Assembly: GCA_029245675.1 (NCBI GenBank)
Contig: JAQWOV010000025.1
Location: 32,421 to 96,420, forward strand
Source of the DNA: Acidimicrobiales bacterium
GTDB lineage: Bacteria; Actinomycetota; Acidimicrobiia; Acidimicrobiales; MedAcidi-G1
Length of the DNA stretch: 64,000 nucleotides
Direction of reading: 5' to 3'
Positions 1 to 8,732 of this stretch are shown one piece after another (positions within the stretch are counted from its first letter, which is position 1; every line of letters begins with the position of its first letter). The position numbers were made by a program, and so were the translations under genes. Below the pieces are notes generated by a model. It had not been told where the DNA came from. It made no database searches and saw nothing but the letters and a program-made list of their open reading frames with translations.

Positions 1-519
1 CATGCTGCCGATTTAAAAAGCCACGTAGACGCTTTGGCTTCAAAAAAATACTGGGAACACAACGATGGACCAGCTCCAGAGTACGTGATCCTATTTGTTC
101 CAGGTGAATCGTTCCTTGCTGATGCGGCTCGAGCTAGACCTCAACTACTCGAAGAAGCAATGAAAAAAAGAGTTCTCTTAGCTTCACCAGTTAACCTCCT
201 CGCATTACTTTGGGCGGTGCATCAAGGATGGCAAGAAGCGAAAGTCTCTGAGAGCGCTAGAGATGTTGCTGAACTCGGGAAAGAACTTTATGAAAGAGCC
301 GGTGTTTTGATTGGTCACTTTGCAACAACCGGAGCCAGACTTAAATCTGTTGTTGATGCTTTCAATAAACTCGTCGGATCATTTGACAGCCGCTTTATGC
401 CACAACTCAGGAAATTCAATGATCTCGGCGTAGGGGGTAAAGAGCTTGATAACCCATCTGGCATCGAAGCAACGCCACAACTACCTCAGGCCGAAGAGCT
501 GGAAAACTCTGGAGACTAA
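1..519 (+). CDS. rmuC: RmuC family DNA recombination protein, 3' part
   Basis: The reading frame is open from base 1 with no stop, so the gene enters from the left and only its C-terminal 172 residues are present. The sequence resembles the C-terminal half of RmuC proteins: the run SKKYWEHN, the stretch around YVILFVPGESFLADA, and ASPVNLLALLWAVHQGW. RmuC is a restriction-endonuclease-fold protein that limits sequence inversions at short repeats, so it acts on DNA in the cytoplasm. The tail is acidic and low in complexity (ends EELENSGD). An internal TTG at 34 is not a real start because the family match continues upstream of it. The last 80 bases of the gene are repeated at 1936-2004. Confidence 0.85.
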   Translation, partial: HAADLKSHVDALASKKYWEHNDGPAPEYVILFVPGESFLADAARARPQLLEEAMKKRVLLASPVNLLALLWAVHQGWQEAKVSESARDVAELGKELYERAGVLIGHFATTGARLKSVVDAFNKLVGSFDSRFMPQLRKFNDLGVGGKELDNPSGIEATPQLPQAEELENSGD

Positions 520-564
520 TTGTGTTTTAACCTCATCAACTTAAGGTGATGACATACTGAGAAG
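440..564 (+). repeat. Direct repeat R1, copy A (rmuC tail plus spacer)
   Basis: This 125-bp segment covers the last codons of rmuC, its stop, the spacer and the ribosome-binding region just before the next start codon. It recurs at 1934-2049 with a few substitutions and one 9-base deletion. Both copies contain the near-palindrome CATCAACTTAAGGTGATG (534-551 here) in the spacer. Copy A is the parental one because it is joined to an intact rmuC frame. Confidence 0.9.
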
Positions 565-1875
565 GTGAAGAGGGTAGTTGCTGTCTCAGTTTTTGCGCTT
601 TTGTCAATGGCATGCAGCAACAAGACAGAACCCTTTAATGAAATTTCAACGGCAAGTTTTGAGACGACAGCTCCGATTGTAAAGACGACAGCTCCGGTTG
701 CTGAGACGACAACTCCGGTTGCAGTGACGACAATACCTCAAACATTAGAGAACCCATATCAAGGCTATATAAGCGGCCTTTATAACGATCCAGCAGTTTG
801 GCTTTGCTGGCCAGGCGTTGATGATGCTTGTGAACGTGATCAAACAGCAACAGCTATTTATCCTGATGGAACATCTGAAGTAATTTCTTTTGAAAAGACC
901 TCAGAATCCGCAGTTGATTGTTTTTATGTTTACCCCACAACAAGTGGAGACATGACTCCAAATAGTGACTTAATTCCTGCATCGACAGAAGAAATTTCTA
1001 CCGCATGGGTTCAAGTTTCTCGCTATAGCCAAGTATGTGACATATATGCCCCGATGTATCGACAAAAAACTAAGGCAGGTATTTCCGGAGCTGTCGAGGT
1101 TCCAGAAGACGACTTAATAGGGGGTCCGGGTACAACTGGCTTCGAAATTGCCTATGAAGATGTTGCTGATGCCTTCAAGCATTACATAGCAAACACAAGC
1201 CAAGAGCGTGGCTTCATCCTGATTGGACACTCTCAGGGTGCAGCAATGTTGGCGGAGCTGCTTAAAAGAGAAATTGATCAAAATCCGTTACTTCGAACCC
1301 GTCTAGTTTCCGCTCACCTTTTGGGAGGAGCGCATATAGATCAAAGCAGTAGCGAATTTGAAACAATTTCTGGTTGTAAAGATGCAAATGAGATTGGTTG
1401 CATCATTGCGTATAACACTTTCCGTATTGATGCTCTTCCTCCTTCTAATTCATGGTTCGGCCGTACATGGCATGATGCCTCGTGGAAAGATCAAGATATT
1501 TCCTGGGGAAACATCTCTTGGGATGAAGTTGTATCTAATCCTTCACTATGCGTTAACCCTGGAAATTTTGGTTCCGGTAAAGCAGAGTTAACACCATATT
1601 TTTTCCCCAATGAAGACATGGAACAGGTTTTTGAAATAACGACAACTTGGGTGACGTATCCGGGTTTACTCACTGGCGAATGCATAAATGATGGAACGTT
1701 TGGCTATCTGTCTGTTGAGATTTTGGCTGATTATGAAGACCCTCGTGCAAGCAAAATTGTTGGAGATTTTGATCCTCAGTATGGGTTACATGGGGTGGAT
1801 ATGAATATTGCTTTAGGAAATTTAATAACTGCAGCTGAAACCCAATCTATTTCTTACTTGGCTTCTAGACCCTAG
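565..1875 (+). CDS. DUF3089-type alpha/beta-hydrolase-like lipoprotein
   Basis: The 436-residue protein starts at GTG 565, just after GAGAAG. The N-terminus is a lipoprotein signal (about residues 2-17) ending LSMAC, so the mature protein should be lipid-anchored outside the membrane. A Thr/Pro linker of 7-residue repeats follows (about 33-58). The body matches the DUF3089 family: DCFYVYPTTSGD near the start of the domain, CDIYAPMYRQ, and GFILIGHSQGAAML, a GHSQG nucleophile elbow with the likely catalytic Ser. The substrate is not predictable; an esterase or lipase-like role is inferred from the elbow. The next upstream gene is rmuC; no operon partner is evident. Confidence 0.75.
   Translation: MKRVVAVSVFALLSMACSNKTEPFNEISTASFETTAPIVKTTAPVAETTTPVAVTTIPQTLENPYQGYISGLYNDPAVWLCWPGVDDACERDQTATAIYPDGTSEVISFEKTSESAVDCFYVYPTTSGDMTPNSDLIPASTEEISTAWVQVSRYSQVCDIYAPMYRQKTKAGISGAVEVPEDDLIGGPGTTGFEIAYEDVADAFKHYIANTSQERGFILIGHSQGAAMLAELLKREIDQNPLLRTRLVSAHLLGGAHIDQSSSEFETISGCKDANEIGCIIAYNTFRIDALPPSNSWFGRTWHDASWKDQDISWGNISWDEVVSNPSLCVNPGNFGSGKAELTPYFFPNEDMEQVFEITTTWVTYPGLLTGECINDGTFGYLSVEILADYEDPRASKIVGDFDPQYGLHGVDMNIALGNLITAAETQSISYLASRP
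661..738 (+). repeat. 21-bp tandem repeat in lipoprotein linker
   Basis: About three and a half copies of a 21-base unit (661-681, 682-702, 703-723 and a partial one) encode heptads such as ETTAPIV, KTTAPVA and ETTTPVA. The repeat makes a flexible Thr/Pro-rich spacer after the lipobox. Copy number may vary between strains. Confidence 0.85.
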
Positions 1876-1888
1876 TCTTCTAGCTTTC

Positions 1889-1936
1889 AGTGCTCACGAA
1901 CTTGCTAATTAGGGCCTATGGGAATAACAATACAAG
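1889..1936 (+). repeat. Direct repeat R2, left copy (island boundary)
   Basis: A 48-bp sequence beginning AGTGCTCACGAACTTGCTAA is repeated at 13173-13220 with one mismatch (C versus A at the ninth base). It lies directly after the DUF3089 gene and abuts the rmuC-tail copy. The two copies bracket the G+C-rich island, as attachment-site or insertion-generated direct repeats would. No homology to a tRNA end was recognised. Confidence 0.9.
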
Positions 1937-2049
1937 AGCTTGATAACCCATCTGGCATTGAAGCAACGCCACAACTACCTCAGGGTGAAGAGTTGGAAGA
2001 CTAATTGCATTTTAACCTCATCAACTTAAGGTGATGACATACTTAGAAG
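1934..2049 (+). repeat. Direct repeat R1, copy B (left edge of island)
   Basis: This 116-bp copy of 440-564 ends at the base that matches the last base before the DUF3089 start codon. The G+C-rich island follows at once, so the right end of this copy is the exact breakpoint. The copy starts inside the last bases of R2, so R2 and R1B are joined head to tail. Confidence 0.9.
1936..2004 (+). pseudogene. Detached copy of the rmuC 3' end
   Basis: The frame starting GAG CTT GAT encodes ELDNPSGIEATPQLPQGEELED and a TAA stop, nearly the same as the C-terminus of the rmuC gene at the left edge of the window. There is no upstream coding part. It belongs to the longer repeat copy 1934-2049, which also carries the rmuC spacer and ribosome-binding region. 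It is a relic of duplication or recombination, not a gene. Confidence 0.85.
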
Positions 2050-2053
2050 AAGC

Positions 2054-3076
2054 TCATGGCGCGAGTTCGGCTTCGACCATCGGCCGGACTTCTTCGGTGA
2101 GGCGTTCCCAGGATCTGATGATGCCGTCGACTCGGGGAACGTCGCGGTAGGCCGGGCCAGGACCCAGGATCGAATTGATGATCACTTGATCGATGCCGAG
2201 TTCGGCTTGTGCGACGATCTCTTCGGCGATGACCTCGGGAGGCCCGACCAGCATGCGCTCGTACTCCGCTGCGTAGTTCGTGAGGTACTCGTGGCCGGTC
2301 GCGTAGACCTCGCTGCCCAGCCGCTTGAGCTCCTGGTCAATGTCGACGGCGCCGCCGTCGGTGATCCACACGGTCAGACAGCGGGAGTATTTGAGCCGAG
2401 CTGGGTCCCTGCCGATGTCGCTGCACAGGCCCTGGACCTGGTCGATAGTGGCTCGGACGTCGTCGTCCTGCTTCGAGTAGAAGTTCACGCCGTCGGCGTG
2501 ACGCGCGGCGACTCGCGGCATGACCTTTCTTCCAAACACGAGACCGACCCAGATCGGGGGATGAGGGGCCTGGATCGGTTTCGGCGCGAGGTTGGCCTCC
2601 TTGAGGTGGTAGTGGGTGCCGTCGTAGGTGACCGACTCCTGGGTCCAGAGCGCCTTTATGATGTCGAGCTCCTCTTCGAGGATAGCGATGCGTTCGGCCG
2701 GAGTGGGGAACCGGAGCCCCCAGGGTTCGTATTGGTGGGGTTCGTCTCCTGGGCCCATGCCAACGTCGAGCCGCCCACCGCAGGTGTTGTCGAGCGACGC
2801 AGTCATCTTGGCGAACACGCTGGGGTGGCGCCGTCCCATTGGCGTCACCAGCGGGCCCAGTCGGATTCGCGATGTGGCTTCGCCGAGCGCACCGAGGACA
2901 CTCCATGCGTCGTAGGAGGCCGCGGTGGGTTGCCACGGCACGGGTCCCACGACGTTGTCGTGGATCCACATTGAGTGGAAGCCCAGCCGTTCGGCCTCGG
3001 TGGCCATCCTTCGGACGTCGATCCAGGTGGTGTCCACCGGGATGAGATAGACGTCGAATTTGGGGACTTCAGGCAT
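2054..3076 (-). CDS. LLM class (luciferase-like) oxidoreductase
   Basis: The 340-residue protein has the bacterial luciferase-like TIM-barrel pattern: WIHDNVVGP near the N-terminus, RIRLGPLVTPMGRRHPSVFA, GRLDVGMGPGDE and PIWVGLVFGRKVMPRVA. Families of this type use F420 or reduced FMN. The sequence does not settle which, but F420 is plausible in an actinobacterium. It is the second gene of a leftward pair with the TetR regulator (20 bases between them). It is a paralogue of the LLM protein at 11734-12705, with matching GRRHP and TPAERVA segments. Such enzymes in catabolic islands usually perform a monooxygenation or a hydride transfer; the substrate is unknown. Confidence 0.8.
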   Translation of the reverse strand: MPEVPKFDVYLIPVDTTWIDVRRMATEAERLGFHSMWIHDNVVGPVPWQPTAASYDAWSVLGALGEATSRIRLGPLVTPMGRRHPSVFAKMTASLDNTCGGRLDVGMGPGDEPHQYEPWGLRFPTPAERIAILEEELDIIKALWTQESVTYDGTHYHLKEANLAPKPIQAPHPPIWVGLVFGRKVMPRVAARHADGVNFYSKQDDDVRATIDQVQGLCSDIGRDPARLKYSRCLTVWITDGGAVDIDQELKRLGSEVYATGHEYLTNYAAEYERMLVGPPEVIAEEIVAQAELGIDQVIINSILGPGPAYRDVPRVDGIIRSWERLTEEVRPMVEAELAP

Positions 3077-3096
3077 GTCGGCACCTCACCGGGTGG

Positions 3097-3786
3097 TCAG
3101 CTTGGGGTCGCGTTCGCCGCTGCGATGACGGCATCGAGCGCTGTAGGATCGGCGAGTAGCGACGCGAGGGCAGCGCTGGCGACATGGTGTGCGGCGCGTT
3201 CAGGATCGAGGCTGCCACCGGGTTCGAACCACCACGCAAGGCTCTCGACGAGGCCAAAGGTGGCGCTGAGCGCGAGCTCGGGGTCGATCGGCGAGAACGT
3301 CCCCGAGTCGATGCCGGCCTGGATGCTGGACCGGTAGAGGTCCTTGAGCTGGTCGCGTCGTTCCCAGAAGTCGATGAAGTCGGTGTCGCGGGCCTCAGGA
3401 AGCAGCATCAAGCTGGCCAGGTTCTGGTCTCCGCCGGCGAGGTTTGTGCAGTCGGTCTTGAGAAGCAACCACAGCCGGATCTCGGGGTCGACGTTCTCGT
3501 CCAAGCCCTCGAGAGCGCCGAGCGCCGCGTCGAGGGTGCGGTCGAGCAGCTCGTGGAACATGTCCTTCTTGCGCTCGAAGTAGTGACTTAGTGAGCCCTG
3601 GCGCAGTCCGGCGGCTGCCGCGATCTGGCGCGTGGTTGTCGCGGTGAAGCCCTGCCGGAGGAAGAGATTGGCGGCCGCCGTGAGGATCTGCTCGCGCACG
3701 TCACCGTCGGGGGTCCGTCCGCTGGCGCGGGGCCTACCTACTGGCCTGCGGACCTCGAGGTCGTTGTTGAGAGTTGACGAGTCCAT
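3097..3786 (-). CDS. TetR family transcriptional regulator
   Basis: The 229-residue protein has an N-terminal TetR helix-turn-helix (about 28-75): REQILTAAANLFLRQGF, then TTTRQIAAAAGLRQGSLSHY. A ligand-binding helical domain follows. It is divergent from the island's importer operon (first start at 3865) and is followed by the LLM gene on its own strand, so it probably represses both directions and responds to the imported compound. A short inverted repeat in the shared intergenic region (3819-3832) is a candidate operator. Confidence 0.88.
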   Translation of the reverse strand: MDSSTLNNDLEVRRPVGRPRASGRTPDGDVREQILTAAANLFLRQGFTATTTRQIAAAAGLRQGSLSHYFERKKDMFHELLDRTLDAALGALEGLDENVDPEIRLWLLLKTDCTNLAGGDQNLASLMLLPEARDTDFIDFWERRDQLKDLYRSSIQAGIDSGTFSPIDPELALSATFGLVESLAWWFEPGGSLDPERAAHHVASAALASLLADPTALDAVIAAANATPS

Positions 3787-3818
3787 GTGCGAAGGTTATC
3801 ATACGTTTAATTATTTAA

Positions 3819-3832
3819 TTCGTTTGCACGAA
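3819..3832. promoter_or_regulatory. Candidate TetR operator
   Basis: TTCGTTTGCACGAA is an inverted repeat (arms TTCGT/ACGAA, 4-base spacer) in the 78-bp spacer between the divergent TetR and binding-protein genes. The region is unusually A+T-rich for the island, as expected for a promoter. TetR proteins commonly bind such sites between divergent genes. The arms are short, so chance is possible. Confidence 0.35.
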
Positions 3833-3864
3833 AGATATTCTGTCGTGCCGGAAGGATGAAGACC

Positions 3865-5154
3865 ATGAAAACCATGAAAACCGCGAAACAGTGGCGATTC
3901 GTTCTCGCGATCGTCGCAGTGTTCACCCTGTTCGCTGCTGCGTGCGGCAACGACGATGATGCAGGTATAACTACTGCTGCTCCGGCAGAGACAACTGCTG
4001 CTGCTCCGGCAGAGACAACTGAAGCGCCCGCTACTACGGCCGTTGAATTGGAGCCCGTGAAGATCGGCTTTGACTCACAGGAAGAGGAGCTGTTCTCGAT
4101 CATCGAGGCCCGGATGGCTGCCGAAGCGACCGTCGCGTACATCAACGCCGAGCTTGGCGGCGTGGATGGCCACCCGATCGAGCTGATGGTCTGCACCTCG
4201 GGCGACGGGCCTGAGGGCTCGGTCGCGTGCGCTCAGGAGTTTGTGAACGACGACGACATCATGGTCATGTTGACGTCGAGCTTCTCGAGCAATGAAGCCT
4301 CAGAGGTCACCGTGCCGGCCGGGCTACCGATGCTGGCGCTCGCCAACCTCCCTGACGATTGGCAGCGAGAGACCGAGTGGATCATGGATCCGGGCTTCTT
4401 GGGACTAATGCAGGGCCCAGTGGACTACGCGGCCGACGTTCTCGAGGTCGGTTCGATGGCGATCATCTGCGCTGACGACCCGTTCTTCCTGGAGGCGTGC
4501 GACGCAGCATCGGGCTTTGCGACTGCGGCGGGGATGGACGTGTTCGACGTGACTCCGGCCGGGTTCGAACAAGCTGACTTCACCGGCGTGGTCACCGCGT
4601 CGAACGCCGCCGATGCGGACAGCATCCTGATCGTCGTCGACGGCTCGCAGTGCGCCCCACTGGCTGATTCGCTGGCGGCGCTGTCGGTGGAGGCAACAGC
4701 ACTGACCGTTGACACGTGTGCCTTTCAGGATGTAGTGGCTGGGGGAGCACTGGATGGCTGGCTGGTGTTTGGCGCGAGCGCCTTGCCCGTCGATCCGTCG
4801 CTGGCGACTGCGGAGGTCCTCGAGGGTCAGCGGATCATTGCCGAGTACGGCTCGAGCGATGCCGAGTTGTTCGGTCTCGCCGGCTGGGCGGTGGCCAATG
4901 TCCTAGCTACGCATGACGCGCTGGAGCGAGTCGGGTTCGACAACCTGAGCCGCGAGAGCGTCAACACGGCTCTGGGTGAGACGCAGCTCGAGTTGGGCTG
5001 GTATTCCGACATTTCCTGCCCCGGTCCGGACACTTTCCCGGGCGCCTGCGTCGCTTCGGTGCTCGTGCTCGAGGTGGTGGGGGAGACCATGGAGTTCGTG
5101 AGCGTGGCCCCGATCAACTTCTCGGAGCTCTCGGAGTTCTCGGACCTCGGCTGA
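3865..5154 (+). CDS. Branched-chain-type ABC substrate-binding lipoprotein (island)
   Basis: This is a periplasmic-binding-protein type I (LivJ-like) lipoprotein of about 429 residues. Three in-frame ATGs occur at 3856, 3865 and 3874. GGAAGG directly abuts the first, so 3865, with a spacing of 9, is preferred. The signal peptide ends LFAAACG (lipobox). A linker of repeated PAETTAAAPAETT follows. The mature domain begins near EPVKIGFDSQEEE and includes VAYINAELGGVDGHPIELMV, typical of the family. It is the first gene of a rightward operon with the LivHM, LivG and LivF homologues, so it delivers the substrate to that importer. The ligand is unknown: the liv family takes amino acids, amides, urea and aromatic compounds. 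Confidence 0.85.
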   Translation: MKTMKTAKQWRFVLAIVAVFTLFAAACGNDDDAGITTAAPAETTAAAPAETTEAPATTAVELEPVKIGFDSQEEELFSIIEARMAAEATVAYINAELGGVDGHPIELMVCTSGDGPEGSVACAQEFVNDDDIMVMLTSSFSSNEASEVTVPAGLPMLALANLPDDWQRETEWIMDPGFLGLMQGPVDYAADVLEVGSMAIICADDPFFLEACDAASGFATAAGMDVFDVTPAGFEQADFTGVVTASNAADADSILIVVDGSQCAPLADSLAALSVEATALTVDTCAFQDVVAGGALDGWLVFGASALPVDPSLATAEVLEGQRIIAEYGSSDAELFGLAGWAVANVLATHDALERVGFDNLSRESVNTALGETQLELGWYSDISCPGPDTFPGACVASVLVLEVVGETMEFVSVAPINFSELSEFSDLG

Positions 5155-5197
5155 TCCACTAGGATCCGCTAGTGCATTGTCATAGGTCGCGGCCGTC

Positions 5198-7264
5198 GTG
5201 ACCATTTACATACAGTTCCTCCTGATCGGCATCGGTACAGGCGTGATCATTGGGGCGCTGGCGGTTGGTCTCACTCTGTCCTTTCGTGCATCGGGGGTGA
5301 TCAATTTCGGTCATGGCGCCATCGCGACCTATGTCACCTATGTGTACGTCGCGATGCGCCAGGACGGTGAGTACCCGATCCCCCCGTTACCGAACCCGAT
5401 CGCGATGTTGTTCGGTATCCTCAACTGGTTCGGCGCCGATCTCGATGCACCAGACATACCCACAATTATCGACGTCGGGGACGGCACGTCGATTGCTATC
5501 GCGGTGCTGGTCGCGATGGCGACCTCGGTTCTGCTCGGGTTGGCAGCGCACTTCCTTGTGTTCCGGCCGCTGCGTTACGCTCCACCCACCGCGAAGATTA
5601 TGGCGTCGATCGGCATCTTGTTGACGCTGCAGGCGATCGTCGTGCTCCGGTTCGGTGCACGAGCTAGGCGCGTGGAGTCGCTGCTTCCCAACGAGACCGT
5701 GTCCGTGGTCGGCACGGACATCCCTCGTGACCGCTTCGTCTTGTTGGCATTGCTCATCGTCATCACGATCGCACTGTGGGCGGTGTTTCGATACACCCGC
5801 TTCGGGGTTGCGACCAGAGCAGCCGCGGAGAACGAGGAAACCGCGACGTTGTTGGGTTATTCGGCGGACTTCCAAGCTGGCATCAGCTGGGTTGTTGCCA
5901 GCATGATCGCCGGCGGTGTCGGGATCCTCGTGGCATCGATCACCGGGCTTACGCCATCTCGGCTGACGTTGCTCATTGTGCCTGCGGTGGCGGCTGCGCT
6001 CGTTGGGGCCTTCTCATCGTTTTGGACCTCGGCGCTTGTGGGGGTCGCGATCGGCATGTTGCAGAGCTTGATTTTCATTCTCGAGCAGCGCCAGGACTGG
6101 GTCCCCGACCTGGACCTGGCCGAGGTGTTGCCGCTGGTGTTGATCGGGGTGGCCATGTATGTCCGCGGGAACGTGATCCCGGGTCGGGGCACGAGCAGAG
6201 CAGAGCGACTCCCGCTCGCGTACGCCGATCCGATCAGGCCCGGACTGGTGGTGGCGGGAGTTCTGATCATGGCCGCGGCGGTGACCTGGCTTCCGTTCGA
6301 GTACCGGAACGGGTTGAACAATTCCATGATCGGCGTGATGTTGGCCCTGAGTCTGGTGGTCGTTGTCGGATACGTAGGACAGGTCTCGCTGGCACAGGTT
6401 GCGCTTCAGGGCATCGCAGCCTTCGCTATCGGCTCGTATGTCACCGAGGCCGGTATCCCGTTCCTGATTGGGTTTCCGCTGGCGGTCGCCACCTCGGCCG
6501 TGTTCGGCCTCGTAGTGGGGCTTTTTGCGTTGCGTACTAGGGGCTCGAGCCTGGCGATCGTGACGCTCGCGGCCGGGATCGCGATCGAGGCGATGCTGTT
6601 CCGACGGGACGGGTGGTTTGGATCGTCGGCTCGAGGTCGTGCGGAGGCGCCGTCGCTGTTCGGGTTCGAGTTCGGGGCAGCGTCGGACTTTTTCCTTGGC
6701 GACGACAAGCAACCCTCCCCAGCGCTCGGTGTCTTGATACTGGCGGTCACCGCAGCGGCGTGCCTGTTGGTCGCGCTCGTGCGCCGAAGTCCGACCGGCG
6801 AGCAGATGCTCGCGGTGAGAGCGAACGAACGGGCCGCGGCCGCGGCGGGGGTCGATGTGGCCCGAATCAAGCTCTTGGCGTTCAGCATGAGCGCGGCGCT
6901 GGCTGGCGCGGCTGGCGGGTTGAAGGCCTCTCAACTCGGATCATTTCAGGCAGATTCGTTTGGCTTCGTCGCCTCGCTCGTGTTGATCGCCTATGCCTAC
7001 CTTGGGGGCATCAGCACGGTCAGCGGCGCCCTCTGGACCGGGACGCTGGTGGGAACTGGTGTTGGCACTGTGTTCGGCGAAGAGTTCATTCTTCTGGGCC
7101 GGTACGAGACGTACATCGCAGGCACGTTCCTGATCCTCGAGCTGGCATTCGACGCCGACGGCATTGCGGGGTCCACGCGGCGGTTCAAACGCTACGTCGT
7201 TGGTCGTTCCAGAGAGTTCTGGGCGCGAAAACACTCCCGACCCGAAGAGGCGGTATCGCTATGA
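5198..7264 (+). CDS. Fused LivH-LivM ABC permease (island)
   Basis: The 688-residue membrane protein begins at GTG 5198. Residues about 1-330 are LivH-like (LTLSFRASGVINFGHGAIAT, the usual family signature near the N-terminus). Residues about 345-680 are LivM-like (VVVVGYVGQVSLAQVALQGI, then a second-half motif LAGAAGGLKASQLGSF). Both permeases of a branched-chain-type importer are thus made as one chain, where most systems use two genes. It overlaps the following ATPase gene by four bases (ATGA). The C-terminus is basic. Confidence 0.9.
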   Translation: MTIYIQFLLIGIGTGVIIGALAVGLTLSFRASGVINFGHGAIATYVTYVYVAMRQDGEYPIPPLPNPIAMLFGILNWFGADLDAPDIPTIIDVGDGTSIAIAVLVAMATSVLLGLAAHFLVFRPLRYAPPTAKIMASIGILLTLQAIVVLRFGARARRVESLLPNETVSVVGTDIPRDRFVLLALLIVITIALWAVFRYTRFGVATRAAAENEETATLLGYSADFQAGISWVVASMIAGGVGILVASITGLTPSRLTLLIVPAVAAALVGAFSSFWTSALVGVAIGMLQSLIFILEQRQDWVPDLDLAEVLPLVLIGVAMYVRGNVIPGRGTSRAERLPLAYADPIRPGLVVAGVLIMAAAVTWLPFEYRNGLNNSMIGVMLALSLVVVVGYVGQVSLAQVALQGIAAFAIGSYVTEAGIPFLIGFPLAVATSAVFGLVVGLFALRTRGSSLAIVTLAAGIAIEAMLFRRDGWFGSSARGRAEAPSLFGFEFGAASDFFLGDDKQPSPALGVLILAVTAAACLLVALVRRSPTGEQMLAVRANERAAAAAGVDVARIKLLAFSMSAALAGAAGGLKASQLGSFQADSFGFVASLVLIAYAYLGGISTVSGALWTGTLVGTGVGTVFGEEFILLGRYETYIAGTFLILELAFDADGIAGSTRRFKRYVVGRSREFWARKHSRPEEAVSL

Positions 7265-8016
7265 GTTCGCCGGTATTGACCACCGACGGGTTGAGGGTGA
7301 GCTTCGGCGGCGTGCATGCTCTGACCGGCGTCTCGATAGACTGCCGCGTCGGTGAGCTCACTGGCCTCATTGGGCCCAACGGCGCCGGGAAGACGACCTT
7401 CATCGACGCCGTTACCGGGTTTCTACCAGCGAATGCGACCGGCAGCGTACGCCTCGATGGCAACGAGGTCACCGGTTTAGCTCCGCATGTGGTGAGCCAA
7501 CGTGGCTTGAGCCGGACTTGGCAATCCGGTGAGTTGTTCGAAGACATAGACGTGGCCGCGAACCTGTCGGTTGCAAGCGAACCACTGTCGCTACGCCGTG
7601 GCCTCACCGGCCTGTGGCGTAATGATCGCTGCGACCGGATCGATGAGGTGCTCGAGCAATTCGACCTCACCTCGGTCGCGGATCGTCTGCCTCAGGAGCT
7701 CTCGCAAGGCCAGCGCAAGATGGTCGGCATCGCGCGGGCGCTGGTGACCCAGTCACGAATCGTCTTGTTGGACGAGCCGGCGGCGGGGCTCGACCGAAAT
7801 GAGACCCGGTGGCTCGGCGAACGACTGCGTGACATGGTCGAAGCGGGAGCGTCGCTGATGCTCGTCGATCACGACATGGACCTGGTATTGTCGGTGTGCG
7901 ACCGCATCCACGTGCTCGAGTTCGGCAGCCTGATCGCCACGGGGACCCCAAGCGAGATCCGTAGCGACCGGCGAGTGATCGAGGCCTACCTCGGCGAGGG
8001 AAGTGCGTCGAGATGA
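7261..8016 (+). CDS. LivG-like ABC ATPase (island)
   Basis: The 251-residue ATPase has Walker A GPNGAGKTT, signature LSQGQ (a variant of LSGGQ), Walker B IVLLDEPAAGLD and a switch His in LMLVDHDMD. The LivG-type C-terminal end VIEAYLGEG is present. The start is the ATG overlapping the permease stop (ATGA). The open frame runs further upstream but only as a shadow of the permease gene. It powers import with the LivF homologue that follows. Confidence 0.92.
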   Translation: MSSPVLTTDGLRVSFGGVHALTGVSIDCRVGELTGLIGPNGAGKTTFIDAVTGFLPANATGSVRLDGNEVTGLAPHVVSQRGLSRTWQSGELFEDIDVAANLSVASEPLSLRRGLTGLWRNDRCDRIDEVLEQFDLTSVADRLPQELSQGQRKMVGIARALVTQSRIVLLDEPAAGLDRNETRWLGERLRDMVEAGASLMLVDHDMDLVLSVCDRIHVLEFGSLIATGTPSEIRSDRRVIEAYLGEGSASR

Positions 8017-8732
8017 CTGAGACGCTGCTGGATGTGCGCGGCCTCCATGCTGGTTATGAGGGGGTTGCCGTCGTCCGGGACCTCACCATGCACGTGAACG
8101 CAGGTGAGATAGTTGCGCTGTTGGGGGCCAATGGCGCTGGCAAGACAACGACACTTCGCACGATCTCTGGGCTCGTCGACCGCTACGGCGGTGAGGTTAC
8201 CGTGCTCGGAGGCCCAGTACCAAAGTTGCGACGCGCCTATGAGGTTGCGCGTCGGGGGATGGCACACGTTCCCGAGGGTCGCGGCGTGCTCGCAGAGCTC
8301 ACCGTACGAGAGAACCTGTTCCTAGCCAAGCGGCGTGGCGAGGTAGACTACGACCATGCGTTGGACTACTTCCCTGCACTGGGCAAGCTCATCGACCGCC
8401 AGGCAGCGCTCCTGTCGGGCGGAGAGCAGCAGATGCTCGTCGTGGCCCGGGCGATTCTCGGCGACCCGAAACTCCTCGTGATCGACGAGTTATCGCTCGG
8501 TCTTGCTCCGATCGTAGTCGCCGAGCTGATACCCATCGTCCGGCGCTTCGTCGAAGAAACCGGCGCAGGCGCGTTGCTGGTCGAGCAGTATGCCGAGATG
8601 GCCCTTACACACTCTGACCGGGCCTATGTATTAAGGCACGGAGATCTGGTGCTCGAGGGCACCGCAGCGGACCTGTTGGCCGATCGGAGCCGGCTCGACG
8701 CGGCCTACCTGGGCGGAGGCGAGACCGAGTGA
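8013..8732 (+). CDS. LivF-like ABC ATPase (island)
   Basis: The 239-residue ATPase has Walker A GANGAGKTT, signature LSGGEQQML and Walker B LLVIDELSLGLAP, where the usual Pro after the catalytic Glu is replaced by Leu. The LivF-type motif AHVPEGRGV is present. It overlaps LivG by four bases and the next gene by four bases (GTGA), so the operon is translationally coupled. It pairs with LivG to drive the importer. Confidence 0.92.
   Translation: MTETLLDVRGLHAGYEGVAVVRDLTMHVNAGEIVALLGANGAGKTTTLRTISGLVDRYGGEVTVLGGPVPKLRRAYEVARRGMAHVPEGRGVLAELTVRENLFLAKRRGEVDYDHALDYFPALGKLIDRQAALLSGGEQQMLVVARAILGDPKLLVIDELSLGLAPIVVAELIPIVRRFVEETGAGALLVEQYAEMALTHSDRAYVLRHGDLVLEGTAADLLADRSRLDAAYLGGGETE

Noticed and set aside
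2186..2974. Long open frames opposite the LLM gene and elsewhere in the island
   Set aside because: High G+C removes stops in all frames. These frames have no recognisable protein features and lie opposite clear genes.
6613..7260. A 5' extension of the island LivG frame
   Set aside because: It overlaps the permease gene fully. The ATG at 7261 gives a normal LivG start with an ATGA overlap.
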